From Bradyrhizobium sp. NFR13 (GTDB lineage Bacteria; Pseudomonadota; Alphaproteobacteria; Rhizobiales; Xanthobacteraceae), in NCBI RefSeq assembly GCF_900114605.1, contig NZ_FOTP01000001.1:310001-374000 (forward strand): a stretch of DNA of 64,000 nucleotides, in the 5' to 3' direction. Every line of letters begins with the position of its first letter. Position 1 is the stretch's first letter. The position numbers were made by a program, and so were the translations under genes. The notes below the pieces were generated by a model, which was given only the letters and a program-made list of their open reading frames with translations, was not told where the DNA came from and made no database searches. Of this stretch, positions 9,191 through 18,152 are shown piece by piece.

Positions 9191-10576
9191 ATGCGGCTTC
9201 TCATCGTTGGCACCTTGAAGGGCCAGCTTACCACCGCCACCAAGATCGCCATGGATAACGGAGCCTCCGTCGTTCATGCCGAAGGCCACGAACAGGCGAT
9301 GGGCGTGTTGCGCGGCGGCAAGGGCGCGGACCTGCTGCTGGTCGATGTCGCTCTCGACATCCGCGACCTCGTGATGCGGCTGGAAGCCGAACACATCCAC
9401 GTGCCGATCGTCGCCTGCGGCATCACCACCGATGCCCGCGCCGCGGTCGCCGCGATCCATGCCGGCGCCAAAGAATACATCCCGCTGCCGCCGGACCCGG
9501 AACTGATTGCCGCCGTTCTCGCCGCCGTTGCCAATGACAGCCGCGACCTGATCTATCGCGACGAGATGATGGGCAAGGTGGTCAAGCTGGCACAGCAGAT
9601 CGCCGGCTCCGATGCGTCGGTGATGATCACGGGAGAATCCGGCACCGGCAAGGAAGTGCTGGCGCGCTACGTCCACACCCGCTCCAACCGTGCCAAGAAG
9701 CCGTTCATCAGCATCAACTGCGCTGCGATCCCCGAGCATCTCCTGGAGTCCGAACTGTTCGGCCATGAGAAGGGCGCCTTCACCGGCGCGATCGCGCGCC
9801 GTATCGGAAAATTCGAGGAAGCCACCGGCGGAACGCTCTTGTTGGACGAAATCTCGGAAATGGATGTTCGCCTGCAGTCGAAGTTGCTGCGCGCCATTCA
9901 GGAACGTGTCATCGACCGCGTCGGCGGGACCAAGCCGGTGCCGGTGGACATTCGCATCATCGCAACCTCGAACCGCAATCTCTCCGACGCCGTGCGCGAA
10001 GGGACGTTCCGCGAAGATCTGCTGTTCCGTCTCAACGTCGTGAACCTGAAGATTCCGCCGCTCCGCGATCGCCCAGCCGACATTCTCGAGCTCGCGCAGC
10101 ATTTCGCCAAGAAATATGCCGACGCCAACGGCGTGCCAATGCGCCCGATCTCCGCTGAAGCGCGCCGCGTGCTGACCGCCAATCGCTGGCAGGGCAATGT
10201 CCGCGAACTGGAAAACACCATCCACCGCTCAGTGCTGATGGCCTCAGGCGACGAGATCGGCCCCGATGCGATCCTCACACCAGATGGTGATCGTCTCGAT
10301 CTCGCCAAGACGCCGCCGGCCGTGGCGCATGCTACCATGGCAGCAGAAACGGTGACCCGCGCCCTCGTCGGTCGCACCGTGGCCGATGTCGAACGCGATC
10401 TCATCCTGGAGACGCTGAAGCATTGCCTCGGCAACCGGACCCATGCCGCCAACATTCTCGGCATCTCGATCCGCACGCTGCGCAACAAGCTGAACGAATA
10501 TGCCGATGGCGGCCTGCCGATCACCCCGGCCGGTGCGGGCACCGGCGACTATCGCGCGGCAATGGGTGCGATGTAA
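9191..10576 (+). CDS. flbD: Sigma-54-dependent flagellar regulator FlbD
   Basis: 461 residues. FlbD activates sigma-54-dependent hook and flagellin genes and represses early ones. Residues 1-110 are a receiver-like domain; an Asp in the phospho-acceptor strand (VDVAL, about residue 52) remains, but the acidic pair normally at the N-terminus is lost (LLIVGTL), so phosphorylation is doubtful. The AAA+ domain has Walker A GESGTGKE (148-155), the sigma-54 contact loop GAFTGA and Walker B GGTLLLDEI. A Fis-type helix-turn-helix lies near 405-435 (HAANILGISIRTLRNKL). A CAGGAG ribosome-binding site precedes the ATG. It is the last gene of the fliF operon. Confidence 0.93.
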   Translation: MRLLIVGTLKGQLTTATKIAMDNGASVVHAEGHEQAMGVLRGGKGADLLLVDVALDIRDLVMRLEAEHIHVPIVACGITTDARAAVAAIHAGAKEYIPLPPDPELIAAVLAAVANDSRDLIYRDEMMGKVVKLAQQIAGSDASVMITGESGTGKEVLARYVHTRSNRAKKPFISINCAAIPEHLLESELFGHEKGAFTGAIARRIGKFEEATGGTLLLDEISEMDVRLQSKLLRAIQERVIDRVGGTKPVPVDIRIIATSNRNLSDAVREGTFREDLLFRLNVVNLKIPPLRDRPADILELAQHFAKKYADANGVPMRPISAEARRVLTANRWQGNVRELENTIHRSVLMASGDEIGPDAILTPDGDRLDLAKTPPAVAHATMAAETVTRALVGRTVADVERDLILETLKHCLGNRTHAANILGISIRTLRNKLNEYADGGLPITPAGAGTGDYRAAMGAM

Positions 10577-10753
10577 TCAGACGAAACGCGACGCGCCCTG
10601 CGAATAGCTAGGCGCGTCCTGCTTGCGAAAAATCTTGATCGGATCGCCCGGTGTGAGATCGGGCCGCGTGAACATCGCATAGGCGTAAAGCGCGAGATAG
10701 CCGATCGAAATCGCGCCGATCACATAGACGATCCAGGTGCCGATCCGCTTCAT
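10577..10753 (-). CDS. Single-pass membrane protein of 58 residues, unknown
   Basis: From the ATG at 10753 the protein has one transmembrane helix (about residues 6-26, WIVYVIGAISIGYLALYAYAM in part) and a short soluble tail with TPGDPIKIFRKQDAP. It overlaps the stop of the upstream DUF4345 gene by four bases (ATGA), so the two are translationally coupled and may act together. An upstream in-frame start at 10789 lies inside that gene and is unlikely. Function unknown. Its 3-prime end directly abuts the convergent flbD stop. Confidence 0.6.
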   Translation of the reverse strand: MKRIGTWIVYVIGAISIGYLALYAYAMFTRPDLTPGDPIKIFRKQDAPSYSQGASRFV

Positions 10754-11136
10754 GCGGCCGCACCGCGTCGCACGAAATGGCGATGCCACAGCCAGATCAT
10801 CGGCACGACCACGAGTTCGCCGATCAGGCTGATCAGGAGTCCCACGGTCGGAAAGCCATGACTGAGCACCGCCAACAGACGTGCCGCCGCGCCGAATACA
10901 AGGATGACGGTCAAGATCGAAATCCGCTCAAAGCGCTTTTCGATCTGTGGGATCGCGGACCAGTAGATCAGCCCGACCGCCACCAGCACGCCCTTGATAA
11001 AGCGTACATAGCCTTCCATCGTTACGCCGAGCCTGACACCCGACAGGCTGGTGCCGAACAGCACGCCGGTCATGCCGAACAGGATGGCCACGAGGCCGAC
11101 AATCGCCAGTGCGATCTGAAGCAGTCTGCGTTCCAA
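10750..11136 (-). CDS. DUF4345 family membrane protein
   Basis: 128 residues with four predicted transmembrane helices. The middle part (VRFIKGVLVAVGLIYWSAIPQIEKR, read in pieces) and the helix that follows fit DUF4345, a small four-helix membrane family of unknown role. The TTG at 11136 is chosen because AGGAG lies six bases before it (complement of 11143-11147); a further-upstream TTG at 11196 has no ribosome-binding site and adds a non-hydrophobic stretch. A second DUF4345 protein is encoded at 22917-23327. It forms a two-gene operon with the 58-residue membrane protein. Confidence 0.7.
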   Translation of the reverse strand: MERRLLQIALAIVGLVAILFGMTGVLFGTSLSGVRLGVTMEGYVRFIKGVLVAVGLIYWSAIPQIEKRFERISILTVILVFGAAARLLAVLSHGFPTVGLLISLIGELVVVPMIWLWHRHFVRRGAAA

Positions 11137-11327
11137 AACGGTCTCCTGTCGCCCAAGCGGTCCCCTATAACTGCGCCATGAGGCAAGATTGGGCAACCGG
11201 CCACGGTGGCGCAGGCCATCTACCGCTTCGGCCCGCTTGCACCGACCGCTCGAATGGTTAGCTTGCCCCTGTGAGTCGCAGCAAATTGGGCTGCGAACCG
11301 CTTTCCCGAGATGCCAGCTATAGCATA

Positions 11328-12437
11328 ATGCCGACCTTTACCCCGCATCAGGACGCCGCGCTGAAAGCCGTCGACGACTGGCTGAAGGCGAAGCCAGGCC
11401 GCAACGGCACACCGCAGGTGTTCCGGCTGTTCGGCTTTGCCGGTACCGGCAAGACGACATTGGCGCGGCACGTCGCCGACAATGTCGATGGCGAGGTGAA
11501 ATTCGCAGCCTTCACAGGCAAGGCTGCGCTGGTGATGCGCAACAAGGGCTGCGAAGGCGCGTCCACGATTCACTCGCTGATCTATCGCGCCCGCGAGAGC
11601 GGCGAGGAGCAGCCGAATTTCGAACTGTGGGACGATGCACCGGCCTCGAAGGCCAAGCTGATCGTCATTGACGAATGCTCCATGGTGGACGCCGAACTCG
11701 GCCGCGATCTCCTGTCATTCGACTGCCCCCTGCTAGTGCTCGGCGATCCCGCGCAGTTGCCGCCAATCCAGGGCGGTGGCTTCTTCACCGAGACCGAGCC
11801 CGACGTGATGCTGACGGAAGTGCATCGTCAGGCCGAACACGATCCTATTGTGCGCATGTCGATGGATGTCCGCGAGGGTCGGTCGCTGCAGCCCGGGCAA
11901 TATGGCCTGAGCGAAATCGTGTCGCGCAAGGCGCTCGATCCGGACCGTGTGATGGCCGCCGATCAGGTGCTGGTCGGTCGCAACAACACGCGCCGCGCCT
12001 ACAATATGCGCGTGCGGCAGAAACTCGGCATCGAGGACCTGTTGCCGGTGGCCAATGACAAGCTGGTCTGCCTGCGCAACAACCGCAAGAAAGTCCTGTT
12101 CAACGGCGGTCTGTGGCGTGTGAAAGCGCGCGCTGCCTCGAAGTCGCAAATCATCACCATGCGCATTTCGCCGGATGAGGATTTCGGCGGCAAGGTCACC
12201 AAGGTATCTGTGCGCGCGGACTGTTTCTCGGGCGGTGTTGAGACGCTGCCATGGGAGCAGCGCAAGCCTTACGATGAATTCGACTACGGCTACGTGCTGA
12301 CCGTACACAAGAGCCAGGGCTCGCAATGGGATGATGTCGTCCTGTTCGACGAGAGCTTTGCATTTCAGGAGAGTCGCGCCCGCTGGCTCTACACCGGCAT
12401 AACCCGGGCAGCGAAGCGGTTAAGCATCGTGGTGTAA
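11328..12437 (+). CDS. Superfamily 1 DNA helicase, RecD/Dda-like
   Basis: 369 residues. The Walker A GFAGTGKTT is at about residues 36-44 and motif II (VIDECSMVD) at about 113-121. A Q-rich motif III (LVLGDPAQLPPI) follows, and the C-terminal UvrD_C_2-like motif (LTVHKSQGSQWDDVVLFDE) with the final TGITRAAKRL completes the set. This is the 5-to-3-prime helicase arrangement of Dda and short RecD proteins, lacking RecD N-terminal domains. The ATG at 11328 (MPTFTPHQDAAL) is preferred over a GTG at 11271, whose extra 19 residues look unconserved. It is a single gene with no obvious partner; the role is presumably replication or repair. Confidence 0.82.
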   Translation: MPTFTPHQDAALKAVDDWLKAKPGRNGTPQVFRLFGFAGTGKTTLARHVADNVDGEVKFAAFTGKAALVMRNKGCEGASTIHSLIYRARESGEEQPNFELWDDAPASKAKLIVIDECSMVDAELGRDLLSFDCPLLVLGDPAQLPPIQGGGFFTETEPDVMLTEVHRQAEHDPIVRMSMDVREGRSLQPGQYGLSEIVSRKALDPDRVMAADQVLVGRNNTRRAYNMRVRQKLGIEDLLPVANDKLVCLRNNRKKVLFNGGLWRVKARAASKSQIITMRISPDEDFGGKVTKVSVRADCFSGGVETLPWEQRKPYDEFDYGYVLTVHKSQGSQWDDVVLFDESFAFQESRARWLYTGITRAAKRLSIVV

Positions 12438-12556
12438 CGCCCGCGTTTTGCAATTCACAGCATGGGTTGATCTGACGCATCCCCCATCATTGTGCATTGT
12501 GGAACCATAAGGCCGCCCGCACGTTTCGGCCACTTACGCACAACAAGGAGTTCGAT

Positions 12557-12946
12557 ATGCATCCCGCGAAAATCCTGACGATGGCCACGATGATCGGCGC
12601 GAGTGCGCTGGCGTTTTCGGCGCCGGCAACGTCCGCGCCGCTGATCAGTCAGCCCGGCCTCGCCAGCGCCGTACCGTCGACCACCGAGAACGTGCAGTAT
12701 TATCGCCGCTACGGTTATGGCCCGCGCTATGGCTACGGTCCTGGCTACTATCGCCGGGGACCCGACGCCGGCGCCGTGATCGGCGGCCTCGCAGCGGGTG
12801 CCATCATCGGCGGCGCGATTGCGGCCGGTCAGGCCAACGCGGCAGCCCAGCAGAACGCAGCCTATTGCGCGCGGCGCTATCGTTCCTACGATCCGGCGTC
12901 AGGCACTTATCTGAATAACGACGGCAATCGTTATCCCTGCCCATAA
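12557..12946 (+). CDS. BA14K family exported protein
   Basis: 129 residues. A signal peptide covers about residues 1-26 (ending ATSAP). A Tyr/Gly/Arg-rich segment follows, then a glycine-zipper-like hydrophobic stretch (GGLAAGAIIGGAIAAG), then the C-terminal BA14K motif with the invariant pattern CARRYRSYDPASGTYL and the final YPCP. BA14K proteins are Brucella/Rhizobiales lectin-like or immunoreactive envelope proteins of unclear role. An AAGGAG ribosome-binding site precedes the ATG. It is monocistronic, ending at a strong terminator. Confidence 0.88.
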   Translation: MHPAKILTMATMIGASALAFSAPATSAPLISQPGLASAVPSTTENVQYYRRYGYGPRYGYGPGYYRRGPDAGAVIGGLAAGAIIGGAIAAGQANAAAQQNAAYCARRYRSYDPASGTYLNNDGNRYPCP

Positions 12947-12970
12947 GCGGTTTGCGTCATAGTCGATCAG

Positions 12971-13002
12971 AAAGCCGCGGGACGCATGTTCCGCGGCTTT
13001 TT
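12971..13002 (+). terminator. Intrinsic terminator after the BA14K gene
   Basis: AAAGCCGCGG and CCGCGGCTTTTT form a perfect 10-bp stem with a 10-base loop and a T run. Confidence 0.88.
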
Positions 13003-13158
13003 CGTACCATCCAGTCTCACGAACTCGTGTGCGGTATCGCGTAACAACTGGCATCCTCTTCCGTATCTCGGATGTGCCGACCGGAAATGCCGATTGCGTA
13101 CCATGGGCTCCGGTCTAGACTGCCGATATCCGGCCATCGATCATCAAGAGGACCTGCT

Positions 13159-13875
13159 ATGCGCCGCTCCCTGTTCAGCCGCCTCTCTCTCTGCGCCGTT
13201 GTCGGCGCCTTGGCGATTTCGACCGCCCTCGTTTGCCCCACTTTTGCTGCCGAAGAGGCTGTCATCATTCCCGCACCAGCAACGGACACACCGGCTGCGA
13301 CCGGCATTCAGACTGCGGTGATTGCGGGTGGGTGCTTCTGGGGCGTCCAGGGCGTGTTTCAGCACACGGCAGGCGTCGTTAACGCTGTGTCCGGTTATGC
13401 CGGCGGCTCCAAGAGCTCTGCCAATTACACCGCGGTCAGCGCCGGCTCGACCGGACACGCCGAAGCGGTTGAGATCAAATACGATCCGCAAAAGATCAGC
13501 TACGGCAAGATCCTGCAGATCTATTTCTCGGTGGCACATGACCCGACCCAGCTGAATCGCCAGGGCCCGGATTCGGGTACGCAATATCGGTCGGAAATTT
13601 TCGCGACGACACCTGAACAGAAGAAAGTGGCGGAAGCCTATATCGCCCAACTCAACGCTGCGAAGGTCTACAAGAAGCCGATCGTCACCAAGCTCGGAAT
13701 GCTTGAAGCCTTCTATCCGGCGGAAGCTTATCATCAGGACTACCTGACGCTGCACCCGAACCAGCCCTATATTGCCTATAACGATATTCCGAAGGTCGAG
13801 AACCTGAAGAAGATCTTTGCCCAGAACTATATCGAGAAGCCGACGCTGGTGAGTGCGTCGAAGGTCACAAACTGA
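13159..13875 (+). CDS. msrA: Periplasmic peptide methionine sulfoxide reductase MsrA
   Basis: 238 residues. MsrA reduces the S-epimer of methionine sulfoxide. A clear signal peptide covers residues 1-30 (ending PTFA-AEE), so this copy works in the periplasm. The catalytic GGCFWG has Cys at about residue 59, and GYAGG, VKYDP-like (IKYDPQKISYG), DSGTQYRS and YHQDYL motifs are all present. Periplasmic MsrA is usual in enzymes repairing envelope proteins. The ATG at 13159 has an AAGAGGA ribosome-binding site. msrB follows 41 bases downstream, but without an apparent signal peptide. Confidence 0.93.
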   Translation: MRRSLFSRLSLCAVVGALAISTALVCPTFAAEEAVIIPAPATDTPAATGIQTAVIAGGCFWGVQGVFQHTAGVVNAVSGYAGGSKSSANYTAVSAGSTGHAEAVEIKYDPQKISYGKILQIYFSVAHDPTQLNRQGPDSGTQYRSEIFATTPEQKKVAEAYIAQLNAAKVYKKPIVTKLGMLEAFYPAEAYHQDYLTLHPNQPYIAYNDIPKVENLKKIFAQNYIEKPTLVSASKVTN

Positions 13876-13916
13876 CCTGAGCATTCGCGGCCACGGCCGA
13901 TCGGGAAGGAGAACAA

Positions 13917-14330
13917 ATGACCGATACTAAGACGACATCCGGCAAGGTCGAAAAGAGCGAAGCCGAATGGCGCCGTGAACTGACCCCGATGCAATATGCG
14001 GTGCTCCGCGAAAAGGCGACCGAGCGTCCGTTCACCGGCGAGTACGAGCACGACCATACGCCGGGCACCTTCGTCTGCGCCGGCTGCGGTCAGGAGCTGT
14101 TCGAATCCGATGCCAAGTTCGATTCCGGCTGCGGCTGGCCGAGCTTCACGCAGCCCTCACGAGAAAGTCATATCGACGAAGAACGCGATGTGAGCCACGG
14201 CATGATCCGCACGGAAGTGCTGTGTTCAAAGTGCAATGGCCATCTCGGACATGTGTTCGACGACGGTCCGGGACCCACGGGATTGCGATACTGCATCAAC
14301 TCTGCGGCCTTGAAACTTCAGCCTAAATAA
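13917..14330 (+). CDS. msrB: Peptide methionine sulfoxide reductase MsrB
   Basis: 137 residues. MsrB reduces R-methionine sulfoxide. Zinc ligands are the pairs CAGC (54, 57) and CSKC (103, 106). The catalytic Cys is in RYCINS (about 126), and GCGWPSF and [10 protein letters not shown] are family signatures. No signal peptide is visible, so it is cytosolic, in contrast to the exported MsrA encoded just upstream. AAGGAG lies before the ATG. The two genes probably share a transcript that ends at the hairpin at 14358. Confidence 0.95.
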   Translation: MTDTKTTSGKVEKSEAEWRRELTPMQYAVLREKATERPFTGEYEHDHTPGTFVCAGCGQELFESDAKFDSGCGWPSFTQPSRESHIDEERDVSHGMIRTEVLCSKCNGHLGHVFDDGPGPTGLRYCINSAALKLQPK

Positions 14331-14357
14331 ATACGTATCTCGTATCGAACTGTTTCC

Positions 14358-14397
14358 ATGCCCCGTGCGACTCATCGAAGTCTCGCGGGGCATTTCT
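14358..14397 (+). terminator. Terminator after msrB
   Basis: ATGCCCCG-(T)-GCGA pairs with TCTCGCGGGGCAT around a 10-base loop, followed by TTTCTG. The stem is long and GC-rich and the T tract is short. Confidence 0.6.
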
Positions 14398-14495
14398 GTC
14401 CAATACTTGTCCGTAAGCGGCTTCGCTCATTGCCCGTTACTTGAACATGCCTTAACGGCATGCACGTTCGCGAAGAAGAATAAGAAAGTACCAAG

Positions 14496-14876
14496 ATGTC
14501 TACCCGTTCAAACCGTTTGTTGCTCGGCATCGCCCTTGCGGGTCTCATTCTCGAAAGTCTGGTGTCCCACCCCGCACTGGCGACCGACAAGGTGTCGCTG
14601 TTCAAGGTGATCACGGCCAAGGACGAAATCATCATCGGCATTAACGATGACCAGCTCTCCACTTTCGAAGCCAAGAACGCTGGCGGCGTCGCCAAGCATC
14701 TGGTCCAGAAGGGTACGCTGACGGCCTGGCAATACGCCGTGCGCAAGGCTGAAGCCGGGGCGCTGGAGCAGGCGCCTTTGCGGCAGGTGGGGCTTATGTC
14801 GACTGAGGCGCTGCGGGTCGAGCCATATACCACGCCCCTGAAAATCGTGCCGCTGCCGGACCAGACCGGACAATAG
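14496..14876 (+). CDS. Small exported protein of unknown function
   Basis: 126 residues. A signal peptide spans about residues 1-29 (NRLLLGIALAGLILE, ending HPALA). The mature part has no recognised domain; it reads as a compact protein with a central GVAKHLVQKGTLTAWQYAVR and a Pro-rich tail. It lies between msrB and the gene at 15123, with its own 165-bp upstream region. The coding character (third-position GC, no long rival frame with a signal peptide) supports a real gene. Function unknown. Confidence 0.65.
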   Translation: MSTRSNRLLLGIALAGLILESLVSHPALATDKVSLFKVITAKDEIIIGINDDQLSTFEAKNAGGVAKHLVQKGTLTAWQYAVRKAEAGALEQAPLRQVGLMSTEALRVEPYTTPLKIVPLPDQTGQ

Positions 14877-15122
14877 GCAAATATTGGGCTGCGCGGGCCG
14901 CTGCCCATGCCTTGAGCGACGGCTAAGCTCTTTAAATTACAACGCTATTACGGCAATACCGCCCGCGCCCGGCGATTCATCATGCTGTATCGCGGGTGTC
15001 GCAATCGGCCAAAACGTGCTTATATTGGGGTCTGTCCTGAAATGATGTTCCGCGCGCCGCCGCATTGGCTGCATTGCGAATGAGGCGTCGTTTCGTTGCG
15101 TATTCAGATGAGGTCCCCGACC

Positions 15123-15407
15123 ATGGCAGCTTTCAGCTACAACACCGCAGCCGAACTCTTCCCCGCCGCGATCCGCAAGAAAAAACGTGCCGGTTTCGCC
15201 TATCGTCGTTTCGATACGGCCGCAGCCGCCGTCCAGTTCGCGATCGAGGAGCTGCCGGCTGACTCGCTGAACGGCGCCTATCTGCAGGTCGAGGAAGCCC
15301 GTTTCGACCAGAGCGGCATCCGCTCGCTCTATGAGAGCCAGGACTTCCCGCTCGAGCGCCGCGTGCGCGCTGAAGAGCCCGCGACCGACGACGCCGACGC
15401 GGCTTGA
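15123..15407 (+). CDS. Conserved small protein of unknown function
   Basis: 94 residues from the ATG at 15123 (MAAFSYNTAAELFPAA). The chain carries a basic stretch KKKRAGFAYRRF near the N-terminus, a helical middle with an IEELPADSLNGAYLQVEE segment, and an acidic C-terminus (EEPATDDADAA). No domain was recognised and no membrane segment is present. An upstream in-frame ATG at 15096 lacks a ribosome-binding site. Transcription probably ends at the hairpin at 15433. Confidence 0.65.
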   Translation: MAAFSYNTAAELFPAAIRKKKRAGFAYRRFDTAAAAVQFAIEELPADSLNGAYLQVEEARFDQSGIRSLYESQDFPLERRVRAEEPATDDADAA

Positions 15408-15432
15408 GCTTGACTGATTGAGACGATCGCAG

Positions 15433-15465
15433 CCCGGACTCTGAACTAGAGTCTGGGTTGTTTTT
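15433..15465 (+). terminator. Terminator between convergent genes
   Basis: CCCGGACTCT and AGAGTCTGGG (one G-U pair) with a five-base loop, followed by TTGTTTTTC. It serves the plus-strand gene at 15123; the minus-strand DUF4112 gene ends inside it. Confidence 0.75.
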
Positions 15466-15967
15466 CGAGCCACTTGCGCAGCATTCTGACGTTGCGGACA
15501 TTGGCCCGGAACATCACGTCGAACGCATCGCCGACAAACGGCACGATGCCGACAGCGCCATCGACAGCAACATTGCCCAGCATTCGCGCCGTGAGATGCC
15601 ACGGCGCGCCGAGCGCCCGTGCCTCGCGCACCACCCATAGCGAGATCGCCGTGGTGATGATGTCGCCCACGATCGGAATCAAACCGATCAGACCATCGAT
15701 GCCGTAGCGGATCTTCGTGCCTGGCACGATGAAGGCAACGTCGAGCAGTTGCGCCAGCGCATCCAGCCGCGCCAGCCGTTGCTCGCGCGTGAGATTGGCG
15801 AATGGATTGGCGCCCGCTCCGAAGTCGAACCGGAAGCCCTGCACATCCGGCCGCAGCTGATCGGGCCGAACCTCAAAACCATCCTGATCGATGATCGGAC
15901 CATGCGCGGATGCCGGCTTGCGCGGGCGGCCGGCGTCGTAAGTATATGATTGACCTGTGCTCACCAT
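15446..15967 (-). CDS. DUF4112 family protein
   Basis: 173 residues from the ATG at 15967. Residues about 65-165 match DUF4112: RLARLDALAQLLDVAFIVPG, then YGIDGLIGLIPIVGDIITTAIS, then a second GIVPFVGDAFDVMFRAN repeat. The two hydrophobic IPIVGD/VPFVGD helical hairpins suggest membrane association. The role is unknown. The start lies 10 bases inside the region divergent from the PAS gene; an earlier ATG at 16009 is possible. Confidence 0.75.
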   Translation of the reverse strand: MVSTGQSYTYDAGRPRKPASAHGPIIDQDGFEVRPDQLRPDVQGFRFDFGAGANPFANLTREQRLARLDALAQLLDVAFIVPGTKIRYGIDGLIGLIPIVGDIITTAISLWVVREARALGAPWHLTARMLGNVAVDGAVGIVPFVGDAFDVMFRANVRNVRMLRKWLEKQPRL

Positions 15968-16133
15968 GGCCCAGACATGGGGGACACGCGCAGACTCTGC
16001 AAGCGACATCGCGTCACGCCCCGTCGGACTATCCACGGCCCCCGTATTCGCTGCGCAGAAATCCTCCAACCCCCGGTTGAATTGCGGGGAACCCGCTGTA
16101 TTCTCCCCCGCCGGGAACGGACGGGGATGGACG

Positions 16134-16646
16134 ATGCGACGACCCTTGGGTGACGTGTGCCTCGATATTGCAAGCTTCGCCCGGGAGCGGAAGCACGAAT
16201 TTCTCTCCTACATCCTGCGGCTCGCGGCAGCAGAGGCCTACAAGACAACGGCCGAGGACGACGCGTTCGAAATGCCGATGCCGCGCAGGCTCGCCGCCCG
16301 CGAATTGATTGTCGGTTTCTGGGACTGGGACATCAGCAACGACCGCAACTATCTTGATGCCGGGGCTGCCGGCTTCTTCAATATCGATCCCGACAAGGCC
16401 GCGCGCGGTCTGCAGAACACGGCCCATCTCGCGGCGGTCCATCCCGATGACGTTGACCGGGTGCGCGCGGCGGCCAGGGCCGCGATGCGATCAGGCGGCG
16501 TCTTTGAGTGCGAGTTTCGGCTGATCACGAAGGACCGGATTAGCTGGGTTCTCGCGCGCGGCAGCTGCACGCTGGACAGGGATGGCCGCGCCGTCCGCCT
16601 GCCCGGCGCACTCATCGATATCACCCACGACAAGACGATGAACTGA
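16134..16646 (+). CDS. PAS-domain sensory protein
   Basis: 170 residues. A single PAS domain of the PAS_3 type covers about residues 45-165 (IVGFWDWDISNDRNYLD, HPDDVDRVRAA, FECEFRLITKDRISWVLARG, GALIDITHDK). No output domain follows; the protein ends right after the PAS core, so it must act through a partner. It ends five bases before the convergent GGDEF gene stop. The ATG at 16134 follows a GGGGATGG ribosome-binding-like run; an upstream longer frame overlaps the DUF4112 gene and is rejected. The ligand is unknown. Confidence 0.75.
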   Translation: MRRPLGDVCLDIASFARERKHEFLSYILRLAAAEAYKTTAEDDAFEMPMPRRLAARELIVGFWDWDISNDRNYLDAGAAGFFNIDPDKAARGLQNTAHLAAVHPDDVDRVRAAARAAMRSGGVFECEFRLITKDRISWVLARGSCTLDRDGRAVRLPGALIDITHDKTMN

Positions 16647-16651
16647 AGCGA

Positions 16652-17881
16652 TCAGGCGAGCTTGCGGGCGCGCTCGATGGCTTCGTCCATGTCGAGATCC
16701 GGCACCATCGACGGCGCCTTGAGGTCGCAGGTGGCGAAGCGATTCTTGCCATCGTTCTTGGCGACATAGAGCGCCTGGTCCGCAGCGGCGATCAGGCGTT
16801 CCGGATATTGCCCGACCTGCGGGTGCCACTGCGCCACGCCGATGGATGCGGCGATCTGGATCTCGCCGGGCGCGCAGGCCGCGGCATCGGCACGGCACAC
16901 ATCCAGAATGCGGCGCGCGATGGCGGCTGCTTCGAGGAGTGTCGTCGCCGGCAGGATGATGCTGAACTCGTCGCCGCCGGAGCGCGCAAGCAGATCGCCG
17001 GGGCGAAGCTTGCTCTGGGTCATCAGCGTGAAGTGACGCAGGCAGTCGTCGCCGGCGGCGTGGCCGTGGCCGTCATTGATTTCCTTGAAGCCGTCGAGAT
17101 CGATCGCCAGCAGCGCGAATGGTTTTTGCGTGCGGCGCGCCAGCGCGCATTCCTCGGTGAGACGCTGCACCAGATGGCGGCGATTGGCGACGCCGGTGAG
17201 GTCGTCGACCAGCGCGAGTTCGGCGACTTCGCCGCGCAGGCGGTCGATGGCCATCAGCAGGAATCCGAAATTCCACGACATCGCCAGGAACACCAGCACC
17301 AGCACCATGGCGGCCTGGAAACTGTTGAAATCGGCAAAGGTCATGTTGCCGCCGATATTCGCCAGAGCGGCCGCCGAGCGCACGGCATGCACCACAATAA
17401 GCGTGATGGCGAGCCAGCCGGCGAGACGCGCGCCGGCATTGCCGCCGCCATCCTTGCGCGACAGCAGCAGTGGCACGGTCATGGCAACGGTGACCGACTG
17501 GCCGGCGGAATAGATCAGCACGCGCACTGCCATGTTGTCGTGCCACAGCGTGAACAGCAGCAGGCCGGCCAGGGTGACGGCGATGATGACGGCTTGCGCG
17601 CGCCAGCCCGCCGGGCGGCCATAGAACTGGTTCATGCCGATGGCGGCGAGGCTGGTGGCCAGCAGCAGCAGGCCGTTGCCCAGCACGATGGCGATCAGCG
17701 GATCGACGCCAACGCCGCGCAGCAACGAGATGCTGTTGCCGACCGCGGCGGCCAATGCCGCCGCGGTCCAGTAACGTGCCGCGTGCAGGTTGGGATAGCT
17801 GGTGGCCACATAGGCCCAGACCACGCCGAGCGCCAGAAAGTTGACGGTGAACACCGTGAACAGCGTGCCGACATTCAACAT
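16652..17881 (-). CDS. Membrane-bound diguanylate cyclase (GGDEF)
   Basis: 409 residues. The N-terminal half contains about six or seven transmembrane helices and no recognised sensor motif. The GGDEF domain fills residues 225-395, with the active-site SGGDEF near 301-306 and a product-binding I-site RPGD five residues before it. It should therefore make cyclic di-GMP and be feedback-inhibited. LALVDDLTGVANRRHL is the usual domain start. It converges with the PAS gene and is monocistronic. No EAL domain. Its link to motility control through the nearby flagellar cluster is only an inference. Confidence 0.9.
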   Translation of the reverse strand: MLNVGTLFTVFTVNFLALGVVWAYVATSYPNLHAARYWTAAALAAAVGNSISLLRGVGVDPLIAIVLGNGLLLLATSLAAIGMNQFYGRPAGWRAQAVIIAVTLAGLLLFTLWHDNMAVRVLIYSAGQSVTVAMTVPLLLSRKDGGGNAGARLAGWLAITLIVVHAVRSAAALANIGGNMTFADFNSFQAAMVLVLVFLAMSWNFGFLLMAIDRLRGEVAELALVDDLTGVANRRHLVQRLTEECALARRTQKPFALLAIDLDGFKEINDGHGHAAGDDCLRHFTLMTQSKLRPGDLLARSGGDEFSIILPATTLLEAAAIARRILDVCRADAAACAPGEIQIAASIGVAQWHPQVGQYPERLIAAADQALYVAKNDGKNRFATCDLKAPSMVPDLDMDEAIERARKLA

Positions 17882-18152
17882 CGGCCAACCCCCTCACATC
17901 GCGTGCTGCGCATTTGCGCGCTGCTGCCGATCCCCGCCATCTCGCTCACCACTGATTCCCGCTGGGTGGCAAAATGCAACTTTGAGCCTTAACGGAATCT
18001 GACTGGCAGTGGATAATCCCCAGCGTGGTTTTGAAAGAGTGAAAGGGAATAGATTAATCCGACTTTCACCATCAGGGTGCCCCAGGTTCGCCCAGCGGGC
18101 GCGCGGTCTACCGAAAGTTTAGAACCGCGCGCTCCTCGCCTGTCGCCCCTGC

